Positions 42,642 to 50,505 of a DNA stretch of 64,000 nt are shown in pieces; position 1 is the stretch's first letter; each line of letters begins with the position of its first letter. Origin of the DNA: Amycolatopsis sp. DSM 110486. Its GTDB lineage: Bacteria; Actinomycetota; Actinomycetes; Mycobacteriales; Pseudonocardiaceae. Location: the NCBI RefSeq assembly GCF_019468465.1, contig NZ_CP080519.1, positions 4,971,001-5,035,000 on the forward strand, given 5' to 3'. The notes under the pieces were generated by a model. The model ran no database searches and had not been told where the DNA came from. It saw nothing but the letters and a program-made list of their open reading frames with translations. The position numbers and the translations under genes are program-made.

Positions 42642-43850
42642 ATGAAGAACAGGAAGACGCTGCTCGCGGGTCTGTGCGGCGTGAGCCTGCTGCTCGCGGC
42701 CTGCGGGACGTCGGGCTCCGACTCAAACGCGGGGTCCGCGCCGGGCGCTCAGGGGTTCACCCCGCCCAAGCTGGCCGCACTCACCCAGCTGGGCCAGCCG
42801 GAAGGCCAGCTGAACGTGCTCGCGTGGCCCGGTTACGCCGAAAACGGCTCCACCGACTCGACCATCAACTGGGTCAAGCCGTTCGAGGACCAGACCGGCT
42901 GCAAGGTCAATGTCAAGGCGTTCGGCACGTCCGACGAGGCCGTGACGCTGATGAAGACGGGCCAGTACGACGTGGTGTCCGCCTCGGGCGACGCCTCGCT
43001 GCGCCTGGTCGCCTCGGGCGACGTCGAGCCGGTGAACACCGCGCTCGTGCCGAACTACAACGACGTCTACCCGTTCCTGAAGAACAAGTCGTGGAACAGC
43101 GTCAACAACGTCGCCTACGGCATCCCGCACGGCTGGGGCGCGAACGTGCTCACCTGGCGCACCGACAAGGTGAGCCCGGAGCCGACGTCGTGGTCGCCGA
43201 TGTTCGACGTGAACTCGCCCTACAAGGGCAAGATCATCGCCTACGACTCTCCGATCTACATCGCCGACGCCGCCCTGTACCTCATGGCGCACCAGCCCGA
43301 CCTCGGCATCAAAAACCCGTACGCCTTGGACGACAAGCAGTTCAACGCGGCGGTGGACCTGCTGAAGAAGCAGCGCCCGAACGTCAGCGAGTACTGGGCG
43401 GACTACCTCAAGGAAACGCAGTCGCTCAAGAACGCGGACGCCGTGATCGGCACCGCGTGGCAGGTCACGGTGAACCTGGCCAAGAGCGAGGGCGCTCCGC
43501 TGGGTGCGACCGTGCCGAGCGAAGGTGCCACCGGCTGGTCGGACACCTGGATGGTGGCCACGAAGTCGCAGCACAAGACGTGCGCGTACAAGTGGATGGA
43601 CTACATCATCAGCCCGAAGGTCAACGCCCAGGTGGCGGAGTACTTCGGTGAGGCCCCGGCCAACTCCAAGGCCTGCGCCGAGATGACCGACAAGTCCCTG
43701 TGCGACACCTACCACGCCAACGACGCGGCCTACGCCGCCAAGATCCAGTACTGGACCACGCCGATCCCGCAGTGCCTCGACGGCCGCACGGACGTCAAGT
43801 GCAAGGACTACGGCGACTGGACCCGTGCCTGGACCGAGATCAAGGGTTGA
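42642..43850 (+). CDS. potD: Polyamine-binding lipoprotein
   Basis: 402 residues. A lipoprotein signal peptide ends in LLAAC with the lipidated Cys21. The mature part has the PotD/PotF pattern: LNVLAWPGYAENG at the N-terminal lobe, FEDQTGCKVNVKAFGTSDE, YDVVSASGDASLRLV, and GTAWQVTVNLAKSEG. It would sit on the outer face of the membrane and pass ligand to the PotB/PotC channel. Acidic and aromatic pocket residues fit an amine ligand, but putrescine, spermidine or GABA cannot be told apart by eye. It starts at ATG 42642. A strong stem-loop follows the gene. Confidence 0.9.
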   Translation: MKNRKTLLAGLCGVSLLLAACGTSGSDSNAGSAPGAQGFTPPKLAALTQLGQPEGQLNVLAWPGYAENGSTDSTINWVKPFEDQTGCKVNVKAFGTSDEAVTLMKTGQYDVVSASGDASLRLVASGDVEPVNTALVPNYNDVYPFLKNKSWNSVNNVAYGIPHGWGANVLTWRTDKVSPEPTSWSPMFDVNSPYKGKIIAYDSPIYIADAALYLMAHQPDLGIKNPYALDDKQFNAAVDLLKKQRPNVSEYWADYLKETQSLKNADAVIGTAWQVTVNLAKSEGAPLGATVPSEGATGWSDTWMVATKSQHKTCAYKWMDYIISPKVNAQVAEYFGEAPANSKACAEMTDKSLCDTYHANDAAYAAKIQYWTTPIPQCLDGRTDVKCKDYGDWTRAWTEIKG

Positions 43851-43862
43851 CGTGCTCGTGAG

Positions 43863-43892
43863 TGCCGGCGCCGCTTGAAACCGGCGCCGGCA
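43863..43892 (+). terminator. Intercistronic stem-loop between potD and potB
   Basis: TGCCGGCGCCG (43863-43873) pairs perfectly with CGGCGCCGGCA (43882-43892) around an 8-base loop, 13 bases past the potD stop. There is no T-run. Such hairpins after binding-protein genes usually protect the upstream message or cut read-through, so more binding protein than permease is made. Confidence 0.75.
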
Positions 43893-43992
43893 TTCGTGAG
43901 ATTCCCCCTTTGCTCCGGGGGCGGCGGGCACCTCCCCCCTCGTCCGCCGCCCCCGGACCCCCTCCCGCAACCGTGCCCCGAAGGTGCTCGAC

Positions 43993-44874
43993 ATGACCGC
44001 CGTGAGCCCGCCGAGCCGCCGCGCTTCGGCTTTCTTCTTCCGCAAACCCAAGCTGCGCCTGGGCATTCTCCTTTCGGCTCCGCTGCTGTGGCTCGGCCTG
44101 GCCTACCTCGGCGCGCTCGCCGCCCTGTTCATCACGGCCTTCTGGTCCACCGACGTGTTCACCGGCAAGGTGGTCACGGACTGGTCGTTCGACAACTTCG
44201 TCACCCTGTTCACCGACTCGGTCTACCGCACGATCACGCTGCGGACAGTCGGCATCGCGCTGCTGGTGACGGTCATCGACGCGGTCATCGCCTTCCCCAT
44301 GGCCTTCGCGATGGCCAAGCTCGCTTCCCCTCGGGCGCAACGGATCCTCGTGATCGCCGTGATGACGCCGCTGTGGGCGAGCTACCTGGTGAAGGCCTAC
44401 GCGTGGCGCACCCTGCTTTCCGGCAACGGCGCGATCAGCTGGCTGCTGAGCCCCTTCGGCCTCTCCGGCCCCGGCTACGGCGTCGCGGCCACGGTGATCA
44501 CGCTGTCGTACCTGTGGCTGCCGTACATGATCCTGCCGATCTACGCCGGCCTGGAGCGCCTGCCCGACTCACTGGTCGACGCGTCGGGTGACCTCGGCGC
44601 GAAGTCGTTCCGCACGTTCCGCTCGGTGATCCTGCCCCTCGCCTTCCCGGCGATCGTTGCGGGCTCGATCTTCACGTTCTCCCTGTCGCTGGGCGACTAC
44701 ATCGCCGTCAAGATCGTGGGCGGCACGTCGCAGATGCTTGGCAACGTCGTCTACGACAACATCGGCGCGGCCAACAACCTGCCATTCGCGGCGACCGTGG
44801 CCATCGTGCCGGTCGTGATCATGCTCGTGTACTTGGCCGTCGTGCGTCGCACCGGCGCGCTGAACAACCTCTAG
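43993..44874 (+). CDS. potB: Polyamine ABC importer permease, PotB type
   Basis: 293 residues with 6 membrane helices of the binding-protein-dependent permease fold. The EAA-type coupling loop is seen as LVDASGDLGAKSFRTFRSVILPLAFPAI. The first helix (LLSAPLLWLGLAYLGALAALFITAFWS) is typical of PotB. ATG 43993, preceded by GAAGG at a good distance, is chosen over GTG 43984. It forms the channel with the next gene's product; the gap to it is 9 bases. Confidence 0.92.
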   Translation: MTAVSPPSRRASAFFFRKPKLRLGILLSAPLLWLGLAYLGALAALFITAFWSTDVFTGKVVTDWSFDNFVTLFTDSVYRTITLRTVGIALLVTVIDAVIAFPMAFAMAKLASPRAQRILVIAVMTPLWASYLVKAYAWRTLLSGNGAISWLLSPFGLSGPGYGVAATVITLSYLWLPYMILPIYAGLERLPDSLVDASGDLGAKSFRTFRSVILPLAFPAIVAGSIFTFSLSLGDYIAVKIVGGTSQMLGNVVYDNIGAANNLPFAATVAIVPVVIMLVYLAVVRRTGALNNL

Positions 44875-44883
44875 GAGACCGCC

Positions 44884-45693
44884 GTGCGCATGTCGAAGAC
44901 CGGCCGGGTGGTGCTGTGGACGGCACTCGGGGTCGGGTTCGCGGTGATCTACTTCCCGCTTCTGGTGGTGCTGCTCAACTCCGTGAACTCGGACACCACG
45001 TTCGGCTGGCCGCCGAAGAGCTTCACCCTCGAGTGGTGGGGCCGCGCGGTCACCAACGCCGGGGCGCTGCACGCGTTGTGGACCAGCATCGAGGCCGGGG
45101 TGGCCGCCACGGCGATCGCGCTCGTGCTCGGCACGATGGCCGCGTTCGCCTTGCAGCGCTACCGGTTCTTCGGCCGGGACTCGATCTCGCTGCTGATCAT
45201 CCTGCCGATCGCTCTGCCGGGCATCGTCACCGGTATCGCGCTGAACAACGCGTTCCGCACGATCCTCGGCATCGACCTCGGCCTGCTCACGGCGATCATC
45301 GCCCACGCGACCTTCTGCATCGTCGTGGTGTTCAACAACGTCGTGGCCCGCCTGCGGCGCATGGGCGGCAACCTCGAGGAAGCGTCGATGGACCTCGGCG
45401 CCGACGGCATCACCACGTTCCGGCTGGTGACGTTCCCGATGCTGCGCTCGGCGCTGCTGGCGGGCGGGCTGCTGGCGTTCGCGCTGTCGTTCGACGAGAT
45501 CATCGTGACGACCTTCACGCTGGGCACCGGCATGGAGACGTTGCCGATCTGGATCTACGACAACCTGTTCCGCCCCAACCAGGCCCCGGTGGTCAACGTG
45601 GTGGCGGCGGTGCTGATCATCGTCTCGACGGTGCCGGTGTACTTCGCGCAGAAGCTCTCCGGCGGCGACAGTTCTTCGGGCGGCCGGATCTAG
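44884..45693 (+). CDS. potC: Polyamine ABC importer permease, PotC type
   Basis: 269 residues with 6 membrane helices. The coupling loop is LEEASMDLGADGITTFRLVTFPMLRSAL, and ALSFDEIIVTTFTLGTGMETLPIWIY near the end is the PotC signature. GTG 44884 has AGGAG at 44873-44877. It is the last gene of the dehydrogenase-potABCD run and converges closely with the SDR gene. With potA, potB and potD the importer is complete. Confidence 0.93.
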   Translation: MRMSKTGRVVLWTALGVGFAVIYFPLLVVLLNSVNSDTTFGWPPKSFTLEWWGRAVTNAGALHALWTSIEAGVAATAIALVLGTMAAFALQRYRFFGRDSISLLIILPIALPGIVTGIALNNAFRTILGIDLGLLTAIIAHATFCIVVVFNNVVARLRRMGGNLEEASMDLGADGITTFRLVTFPMLRSALLAGGLLAFALSFDEIIVTTFTLGTGMETLPIWIYDNLFRPNQAPVVNVVAAVLIIVSTVPVYFAQKLSGGDSSSGGRI

Positions 45694-45698
45694 GGTTC

Positions 45699-46478
45699 CT
45701 AGCTCACCGAGCGGATGGTGCCACCGTCCACGCGGAGGGTGGCCCCGCTGACGTAGTCGCCGTACGGGCTCGCCAGGTACGCCACGGCGCCCGCGATCTC
45801 GTCGGGCCGCCCGAAGCGGCCGATGTCGTTGGGCACGAAGTCCTGAGCGGCGTGGGGTTCGATGGTCTCCCAGGTCTCGCCCCAGCCGCGTTCCGGGGCG
45901 AGGTCCGTGAGCAGCTTCTGCACGGAGTCCACGAGGATCGCGCCGGGAGCGACCACATTGGACGTCACGCCGGTGTCCTTCAGTTCCCGCGCAAGGGAAA
46001 CCGCGAGGTTGTGGCGCGCGGCAAGCGTCGCGTTGTAGTGGGGGAGCAGCGCCATCGGCTGACCGGACAGGCCGCCGCCGATCTGGATCACGCGGCCCCA
46101 GCCACGTTCGCGCATGCCGGGCACGAGGTGGCGGATCATGCGGACCGACGAGATCACGTTCACCTCGTACGTCCGCGCCCATTCCTCGGGCGTGGCCTCG
46201 GCCCAGGTCAGGTGCTGGTAGGCGCCGGCGTTGTTCACGAGCACGTCGATGTCACCGGCTTCCTTCGCGACTTTCGCCGCGCCTTCGTCGGTGGCGAGGT
46301 CGCCGATCGCGACGGCTTTCGCGCCGATTTTGTCCGCCACCGCACGGGTTCGGGCTTCGTCGCGGCCGTGGACCACGACGTCCGCGCCTTCTTCCGCGAG
46401 CAGCCGCGCGATCGCTTCGCCGAGGCCGGAACTCGAGCCCGTGACGAGTGCGCGGCGGCCGGTCAGGTTGAGGTCCAT
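45699..46478 (-). CDS. SDR-fold protein lacking catalytic Ser and Lys
   Basis: 259 residues with a normal short-chain dehydrogenase scaffold: the cofactor loop TGSSSGLG (13-20), NNAG (82-85) and the EVNVISS helix. The active site is altered. Tyr148 is kept, but the Lys that should follow four residues later is Leu152 (YNATL instead of YxxxK). The expected catalytic Ser position reads Gly in VIQIGGG (134-136). It may bind NAD(P)H without classical oxidoreduction, or use another mechanism. It is divergent from a TetR gene through two clean operators, so its expression is tightly controlled by a small molecule. Confidence 0.85.
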   Translation of the reverse strand: MDLNLTGRRALVTGSSSGLGEAIARLLAEEGADVVVHGRDEARTRAVADKIGAKAVAIGDLATDEGAAKVAKEAGDIDVLVNNAGAYQHLTWAEATPEEWARTYEVNVISSVRMIRHLVPGMRERGWGRVIQIGGGLSGQPMALLPHYNATLAARHNLAVSLARELKDTGVTSNVVAPGAILVDSVQKLLTDLAPERGWGETWETIEPHAAQDFVPNDIGRFGRPDEIAGAVAYLASPYGDYVSGATLRVDGGTIRSVS

Positions 46479-46492
46479 GGTTCTCCGTTCAG

Positions 46493-46533
46493 GTCTACGG
46501 CTGTAGATTTAATTTTAGTCTACACTGGTAGAC
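46493..46533. promoter_or_regulatory. Two TetR operators between the SDR and TetR genes
   Basis: GTCTAC-ACTG-GTAGAC (46518-46533) is a perfect dyad ending at the base before the TetR ATG. A second copy, TCTAC-GGCT-GTAGA (46494-46507), lies 25 bases upstream and 15 bases from the SDR start. The stretch between is AT-rich, fitting overlapping divergent promoters. Confidence 0.85.
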
Positions 46534-47097
46534 ATGACTGCACCACGCCGTCGCGACGCCGCGGCGACCCGGGAAGCGATCCTGCGCGCGGGCGTCGAGG
46601 CGTTCACGCGCTTCGGCTACGACGGCGTCGGAGTGCGGGAGATCGCGCAGACCGCCGGCGTCACGGCGATGCTCGTGAACCGCTACTTCGGCTCGAAGGA
46701 AGGGCTCTTCGCCGAGGTTGTGGAGGTGTCGATGACCGAGCGGACCGTGCTGACGGGCGACCCGGCCACGCTCGCACGCGACGTCGCGGCTTCGCTCGTG
46801 TCGCGGACTTCACCGGACGCCGACAGCCTCGACCCGTTCCTGCTGACGCTGCGCTCGGCGCCCAATCCGCGCGCCGCCGAGATCTTGCGCGCGGGCATCG
46901 AAAAGCACGTCGAGGCGCACATTCTCGACGTCGTCCCCGGCGTGCGCGGAACCGATCGCGCGGCCGTGGCGCTGTCGCTGATCTCGGGGTTCTGGTTGAT
47001 GCGCAAGCTGATCGGCAGCACGGCTTTGAACGAGACCGACCAGGCCGCGCTGGCGTCGACGTTGGAAGGACTCTTCCGGCTGCTGCTGGACGTCTAG
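46534..47097 (+). CDS. TetR-family repressor
   Basis: 187 residues. The N-terminal helix-turn-helix (about 10-57) has TREAILRAGVEAFTRFGYDGVGVREIAQTAGVTAMLVNRYFGSKEGLF. The C-terminal domain (about 70-187) is a short all-helical ligand-binding and dimerisation region ending in ALASTLEGLFRLLLDV. It is transcribed away from the SDR gene; the GTCTAC dyads in the gap are its probable operators, one abutting its own ATG, so it should repress itself as well. Its stop overlaps the stop of the convergent proline iminopeptidase gene by a few bases. Confidence 0.92.
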   Translation: MTAPRRRDAAATREAILRAGVEAFTRFGYDGVGVREIAQTAGVTAMLVNRYFGSKEGLFAEVVEVSMTERTVLTGDPATLARDVAASLVSRTSPDADSLDPFLLTLRSAPNPRAAEILRAGIEKHVEAHILDVVPGVRGTDRAAVALSLISGFWLMRKLIGSTALNETDQAALASTLEGLFRLLLDV

Positions 47098-48047
47098 CGG
47101 AAGTCGTCGGTCGCCTGACGCAGCGCGGCCAGCGTGCCCGGGTCGTTCACGGCGTGCCCCGCGCCTTCCGTGATGCGCAGGATCGAGCCGGGCCACGCGC
47201 GGTGCAGCTCGTACGCGGTGATCGGCAGGCAGACGGCGTCGTAGCGGCCCTGCACGAGCACGCCCGGCACTCCGGCGAGCTTGCCGGCGTCGCGGATCAG
47301 CTGCTCGTCCTCGAGCCAGGCGTCGTGGCTGAAGTAGTGCACCGCCAGCCGCGCGAACGTCAGCGCGAACGACGGATCGGCGTACCGGTTCAGGAACGCT
47401 TGTTGCGGCAGCAATGCCACCGTCGCGCCCTCCCAGACGCTCCACGCGATCGCGGCCCGTTCCCGCACGCCGCGGTCGGGGTCGTCGAGCAGCTCGGCGT
47501 ACCCCGCGAGCGGATCCTTGTGGTGCTCTTCCGGCAGTGGCGCCAGGAAGTCCTCCCACTCGGCGGGGAAGAGGTTCGCCGCGCCGCCGCGGTAGATCCA
47601 GTCGAGCTCGCGCTGCCGCGCGGTGAAGATCCCGCGCAGCACCAGCTCCGTCACCTGATCGGGGTAAGTCTGCGCGTACGCCAGCGCGAGCGTCGACCCC
47701 CACGACCCTCCGAACACCTGCCAGCGCCGGATGTTCAGCCGCTCCCGCAGCAGCTCCATGTCCGCGACGAGGTGCCACAACGTGTTCGTGCTCAGGTCCG
47801 CGTCCGGGTCCTCGACGCTCGGCGTGCTCCGCCCCGCCCCGCGCTGGTCGAACAGGATGATCCGGTACGCGGCGGGGTCGAAATGCCTGCGCGCCATCGG
47901 CGCGATCCCGCTCCCGGGCCCGCCGTGCACCACGACCACCGGCTTGCCCTGCGGGTTTCCCGCCTCCTGGCAGTAGATCCGGTGCCCGTCGCCCACGTCG
48001 AGCATCCCATCGGCCAATGGCTGCAGCGGCGGGTAGAGGTCGTCCAT
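47094..48047 (-). CDS. pip: Proline iminopeptidase
   Basis: 317 residues, alpha/beta hydrolase of peptidase family S33. The N-terminus LYPPLQPLADGMLDVGDGHRIY is typical, VVVHGGPGSG is the oxyanion strand, FDQRGAGRSTP a family hallmark, and the nucleophile is Ser115 in FGGSWGS. The late GRYDAVCLP and GAGHAVND carry the Asp and His. It removes N-terminal proline from peptides in the cytosol. The ATG 48047 fits family start positions; a GTG at 48056 is possible. It is monocistronic. Confidence 0.93.
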   Translation of the reverse strand: MDDLYPPLQPLADGMLDVGDGHRIYCQEAGNPQGKPVVVVHGGPGSGIAPMARRHFDPAAYRIILFDQRGAGRSTPSVEDPDADLSTNTLWHLVADMELLRERLNIRRWQVFGGSWGSTLALAYAQTYPDQVTELVLRGIFTARQRELDWIYRGGAANLFPAEWEDFLAPLPEEHHKDPLAGYAELLDDPDRGVRERAAIAWSVWEGATVALLPQQAFLNRYADPSFALTFARLAVHYFSHDAWLEDEQLIRDAGKLAGVPGVLVQGRYDAVCLPITAYELHRAWPGSILRITEGAGHAVNDPGTLAALRQATDDFR

Positions 48048-48583
48048 GCCGATCACTCTGCCGGACCGGCGGCTTTCGCGCGGGAGTCGCGGCGCCGTTC
48101 AGCCGAAAGGCCGCGAGTCGTCCGGGTGTCGGCCGGCTCGGTTCGCGCGGGCACCGCTTGCGCCGCCGCCGCGCCTGGCTGTCGCCTCCGCAGAGACACC
48201 CTCAGCGCCATTCGCAGAGAAGGTGGAGGCCCGCCCCCGCCGCCGGGCTGAGCGGGCCCCCGTCCGTGTCGCGTCGGTGGCCCACCTGGGAGGTGGCCGC
48301 GTCCGCGATTTTCCTTCACCGTGGCGCGGACCTCGGGTGGCGGGTCGCGCGTGAAGCTCCGGCTGCTTCCGGCATCCCGTCCTCCTCGTCGAGGTTCACA
48401 CCTTCGTGTTGGGGACCACGCTAAGCCACCGCCCGAACACCAGTCAAGGACATGATTCGTGTTCATGGATGTGAACAAGCACAAGGTCGCCGAGGAGGTT
48501 CTTTCGCCCCCTTGCCCCGCGTTTACCCGGTAGTGGGTAGCTTGCGCGAGGAAAGGCCGAACCGACGCGAGAAAGGCTCGAGA
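48048..48583. other. Non-coding region before uppP
   Basis: About 535 bases between the pip and uppP starts (divergent) with no gene I can support. It holds a short dyad, TGTTCA (48460-48465) with TGAACA (48472-48477), a GGCCCACCT/AGGTGGCC imperfect stem at about 48272-48293, and a GAGGAAAGG-rich approach to the uppP start. It is unusually long for this window, so an unrecognised leader RNA or regulatory region is possible. Confidence 0.4.
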
Positions 48584-49528
48584 ATGTCCGCGGTCACGTA
48601 TGTCGAGTCGATCGTCGTCGGCGCGCTGCAAGGCGTGTCGGAATTGTTTCCCGTGTCCAGCCTGGGACACAGCATCCTGTTGCCCGCGGTGATCGGCGGA
48701 TCGTGGCAGCGTGATCTGAGCATCGGCGAGGATTCGCCTTATCTCGCGGTGCTCGTGGCGATGCACGTGGCCACGGCGCTCGCCCTCGTGCTGTTCTTCT
48801 GGCGCGACTGGGTGCGCATCATCGGCGGCCTGTTCTCCTCGATCCGCCACCGCGAGGTCCGCACGGCCGACCAGCGTCTCGCGTGGCTGCTCATCCTCGC
48901 GACGATCCCCGTCGGCATCGCCGGCCTGCTGCTCGAAAGCGTGCTACGCGACTTCCTCGGCAAGCCCGTGCCGTCGGCCATCTTCCTCATCCTCAACGGC
49001 GGCGTGCTGTATGCGGCCGAACGCTTCTCCCGTGCCGCGCCCAAGGCCGGGATCTCAGGCAGGACAACGGAAGACACGGTCGACTTCAGCGCCGAAGACA
49101 CCCTCGTCATGCGCGCGATCACGGTCGAGGAAGCCACCGACGCCCGCCTCTCCAAGCTCAGCGTGAAGGAGGCCGTGCTCATCGGCTCGGCCCAGATCCT
49201 CGCGCTCCTGCCGGGCATCAGCCGCTCCGGCATCACGATGGTCGCGGGCCTGCGCCGCGGTCTCGGCCACCAGGATTCGGCCCGCTTCGCGTGGCTGCTG
49301 GCCACCCCGGTGATCCTCGCCGCGGGCGTGCTGAAACTTCCCTCGCTGTTCACGCCGGAGAACAGCCCGTCGCTCGGCCCGGCGCTCGCCGGAAGTCTGG
49401 TGGCCGGTATTGCGTCCTACATTTCTGTCCGTTTTCTCACGAAATACTTCGAAACGCGCACCTTGACGCCGTTCGCCATCTACTGCGTCATCGCCGGAAT
49501 CGCCAGCCTGCTCGTCTTCAGTTTCTGA
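48584..49528 (+). CDS. uppP: Undecaprenyl-diphosphatase
   Basis: 314 residues with about 8 membrane helices. The two conserved active-site regions are present: GALQGVSELFPVSSLGHSIL near the N-terminus (family EFLPISSxGH) and LLPGISRSGITMVAGLRRGL (PGxSRSG) later. The enzyme removes one phosphate from undecaprenyl-PP on the outer leaflet to recycle the carrier for peptidoglycan and other polymers, and confers bacitracin tolerance. A charged loop (about 165-195) is longer than in E. coli BacA. The start is ATG 48584, after GAAAGG. Confidence 0.94.
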   Translation: MSAVTYVESIVVGALQGVSELFPVSSLGHSILLPAVIGGSWQRDLSIGEDSPYLAVLVAMHVATALALVLFFWRDWVRIIGGLFSSIRHREVRTADQRLAWLLILATIPVGIAGLLLESVLRDFLGKPVPSAIFLILNGGVLYAAERFSRAAPKAGISGRTTEDTVDFSAEDTLVMRAITVEEATDARLSKLSVKEAVLIGSAQILALLPGISRSGITMVAGLRRGLGHQDSARFAWLLATPVILAAGVLKLPSLFTPENSPSLGPALAGSLVAGIASYISVRFLTKYFETRTLTPFAIYCVIAGIASLLVFSF

Positions 49529-49571
49529 GGGCGGTGTCCCGGTCCGATTTCCGGAAGGGGACACTGGCGGT

Positions 49572-50483
49572 ATCGAAACCCCGCTCACCGGCACCACGCT
49601 CTTCACGGCCTGGACACCCGACGTCCCGGCCCTGCTCGTCGTGCTCGCCCTCGGCGCGGCTTACGTCGTCGCCGCGCGGAAGCAAGACAGCTGGGCACCC
49701 GGCCGGACGACGGCGTTCCTCGCCGGGCTCGCCACGATCGTGCTCGTCACATGCTCGTTCCTCGGCGTCTACGACACCACGCTGTTCTGGGTCCGGGCCA
49801 CGCAGAACACCGTGCTGCTCATGGTCACGCCGCTGCTGCTCGCCCTCGGCGCGCCGATCACGCTGCTCATGCGCACGGCGCCGCCCGGGCTCGCGCAGTG
49901 GTTGCGCCACCACGGCCGCAGCCCGTTCGCGAAGTTCCTGACCTTCCCGCTCACCGTCACGGTCGTGCTCATCGCGCCGTTCGTGATCATCTATCTGACG
50001 CCGGTCTACGGGCTCTCGCTCGACTACGCCGTGGTCGGCGGCCTGGTGCGGGTGTTCCTCATCGCCGCCGGGTTCCTCTACTTCTACAGCCGTGTGGCAC
50101 TCGACCCGACCCCGCGCGGCGGCTCGCACCTCGTGTCGGTCTGGATCTCGTTCACGGAAGTCATCTTCGACGGCGCGCTCGGCCTCGTGCTCTGGCTCGG
50201 CCCGCTGCTCGCGCCCGCGCACTACGCCACGGCGCACCCCGGTTGGGGCCCGGACCCGCGCACCGACCAGGTCATCGGCGCCGGCGTGCTGTGGATCGGC
50301 GGCGACGTGGCGGGCCTGCCGTTCGTCGGCGCGCTGTTCGTGCGCTGGGTCCGCGACGACCAGAAGCGCGCGAAGCAGATCGACGAGCGCCTCGACGAGG
50401 AAGCCGAATCCGGTGAGGCCCCCACGGGCGGCCTCTGGTGGCAGAACGACCCGGAGCTCGCCCAGCGGTTTCGCCGCCGGTGA
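49572..50483 (+). CDS. CtaG-like cytochrome oxidase assembly membrane protein (start uncertain)
   Basis: About 280-303 residues, with 6-7 membrane helices and a charged C-terminal tail. Features of the CtaG (caa3-type) family are the repeated TM segments with VTPLLLALGAPITLLMRT, FVIIYLTPVYGLSLDY and HLVSVWISFTEVIFDGALGLVLWLGPL. It would aid copper delivery or assembly of cytochrome c oxidase. The first ordinary start codon, GTG 49641, cuts into TM1. The in-frame sequence upstream (TPLTGTTLFTAWTPDVPALL) looks genuine and begins at an ATC (49572) 11 bases after GGAAGGGG, with no ATG, GTG or TTG in frame. Coordinates here assume the ATC start. Confidence 0.7.
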   Translation: METPLTGTTLFTAWTPDVPALLVVLALGAAYVVAARKQDSWAPGRTTAFLAGLATIVLVTCSFLGVYDTTLFWVRATQNTVLLMVTPLLLALGAPITLLMRTAPPGLAQWLRHHGRSPFAKFLTFPLTVTVVLIAPFVIIYLTPVYGLSLDYAVVGGLVRVFLIAAGFLYFYSRVALDPTPRGGSHLVSVWISFTEVIFDGALGLVLWLGPLLAPAHYATAHPGWGPDPRTDQVIGAGVLWIGGDVAGLPFVGALFVRWVRDDQKRAKQIDERLDEEAESGEAPTGGLWWQNDPELAQRFRRR

Positions 50484-50505
50484 GCCCCGGGCCGGGGAAA
50501 ATCAC

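Noticed and set aside
44916..48251. A 1,111-codon plus-strand frame
   Set aside because: It runs over potC, the SDR, TetR and pip genes in other frames. The translation is Arg/His-rich without any domain, as expected for a high-GC shadow.
48048..48583. Cobalamin or cyclic-di-nucleotide riboswitch before uppP
   Set aside because: I could not find the conserved core boxes of these classes on either strand, so no riboswitch is called.
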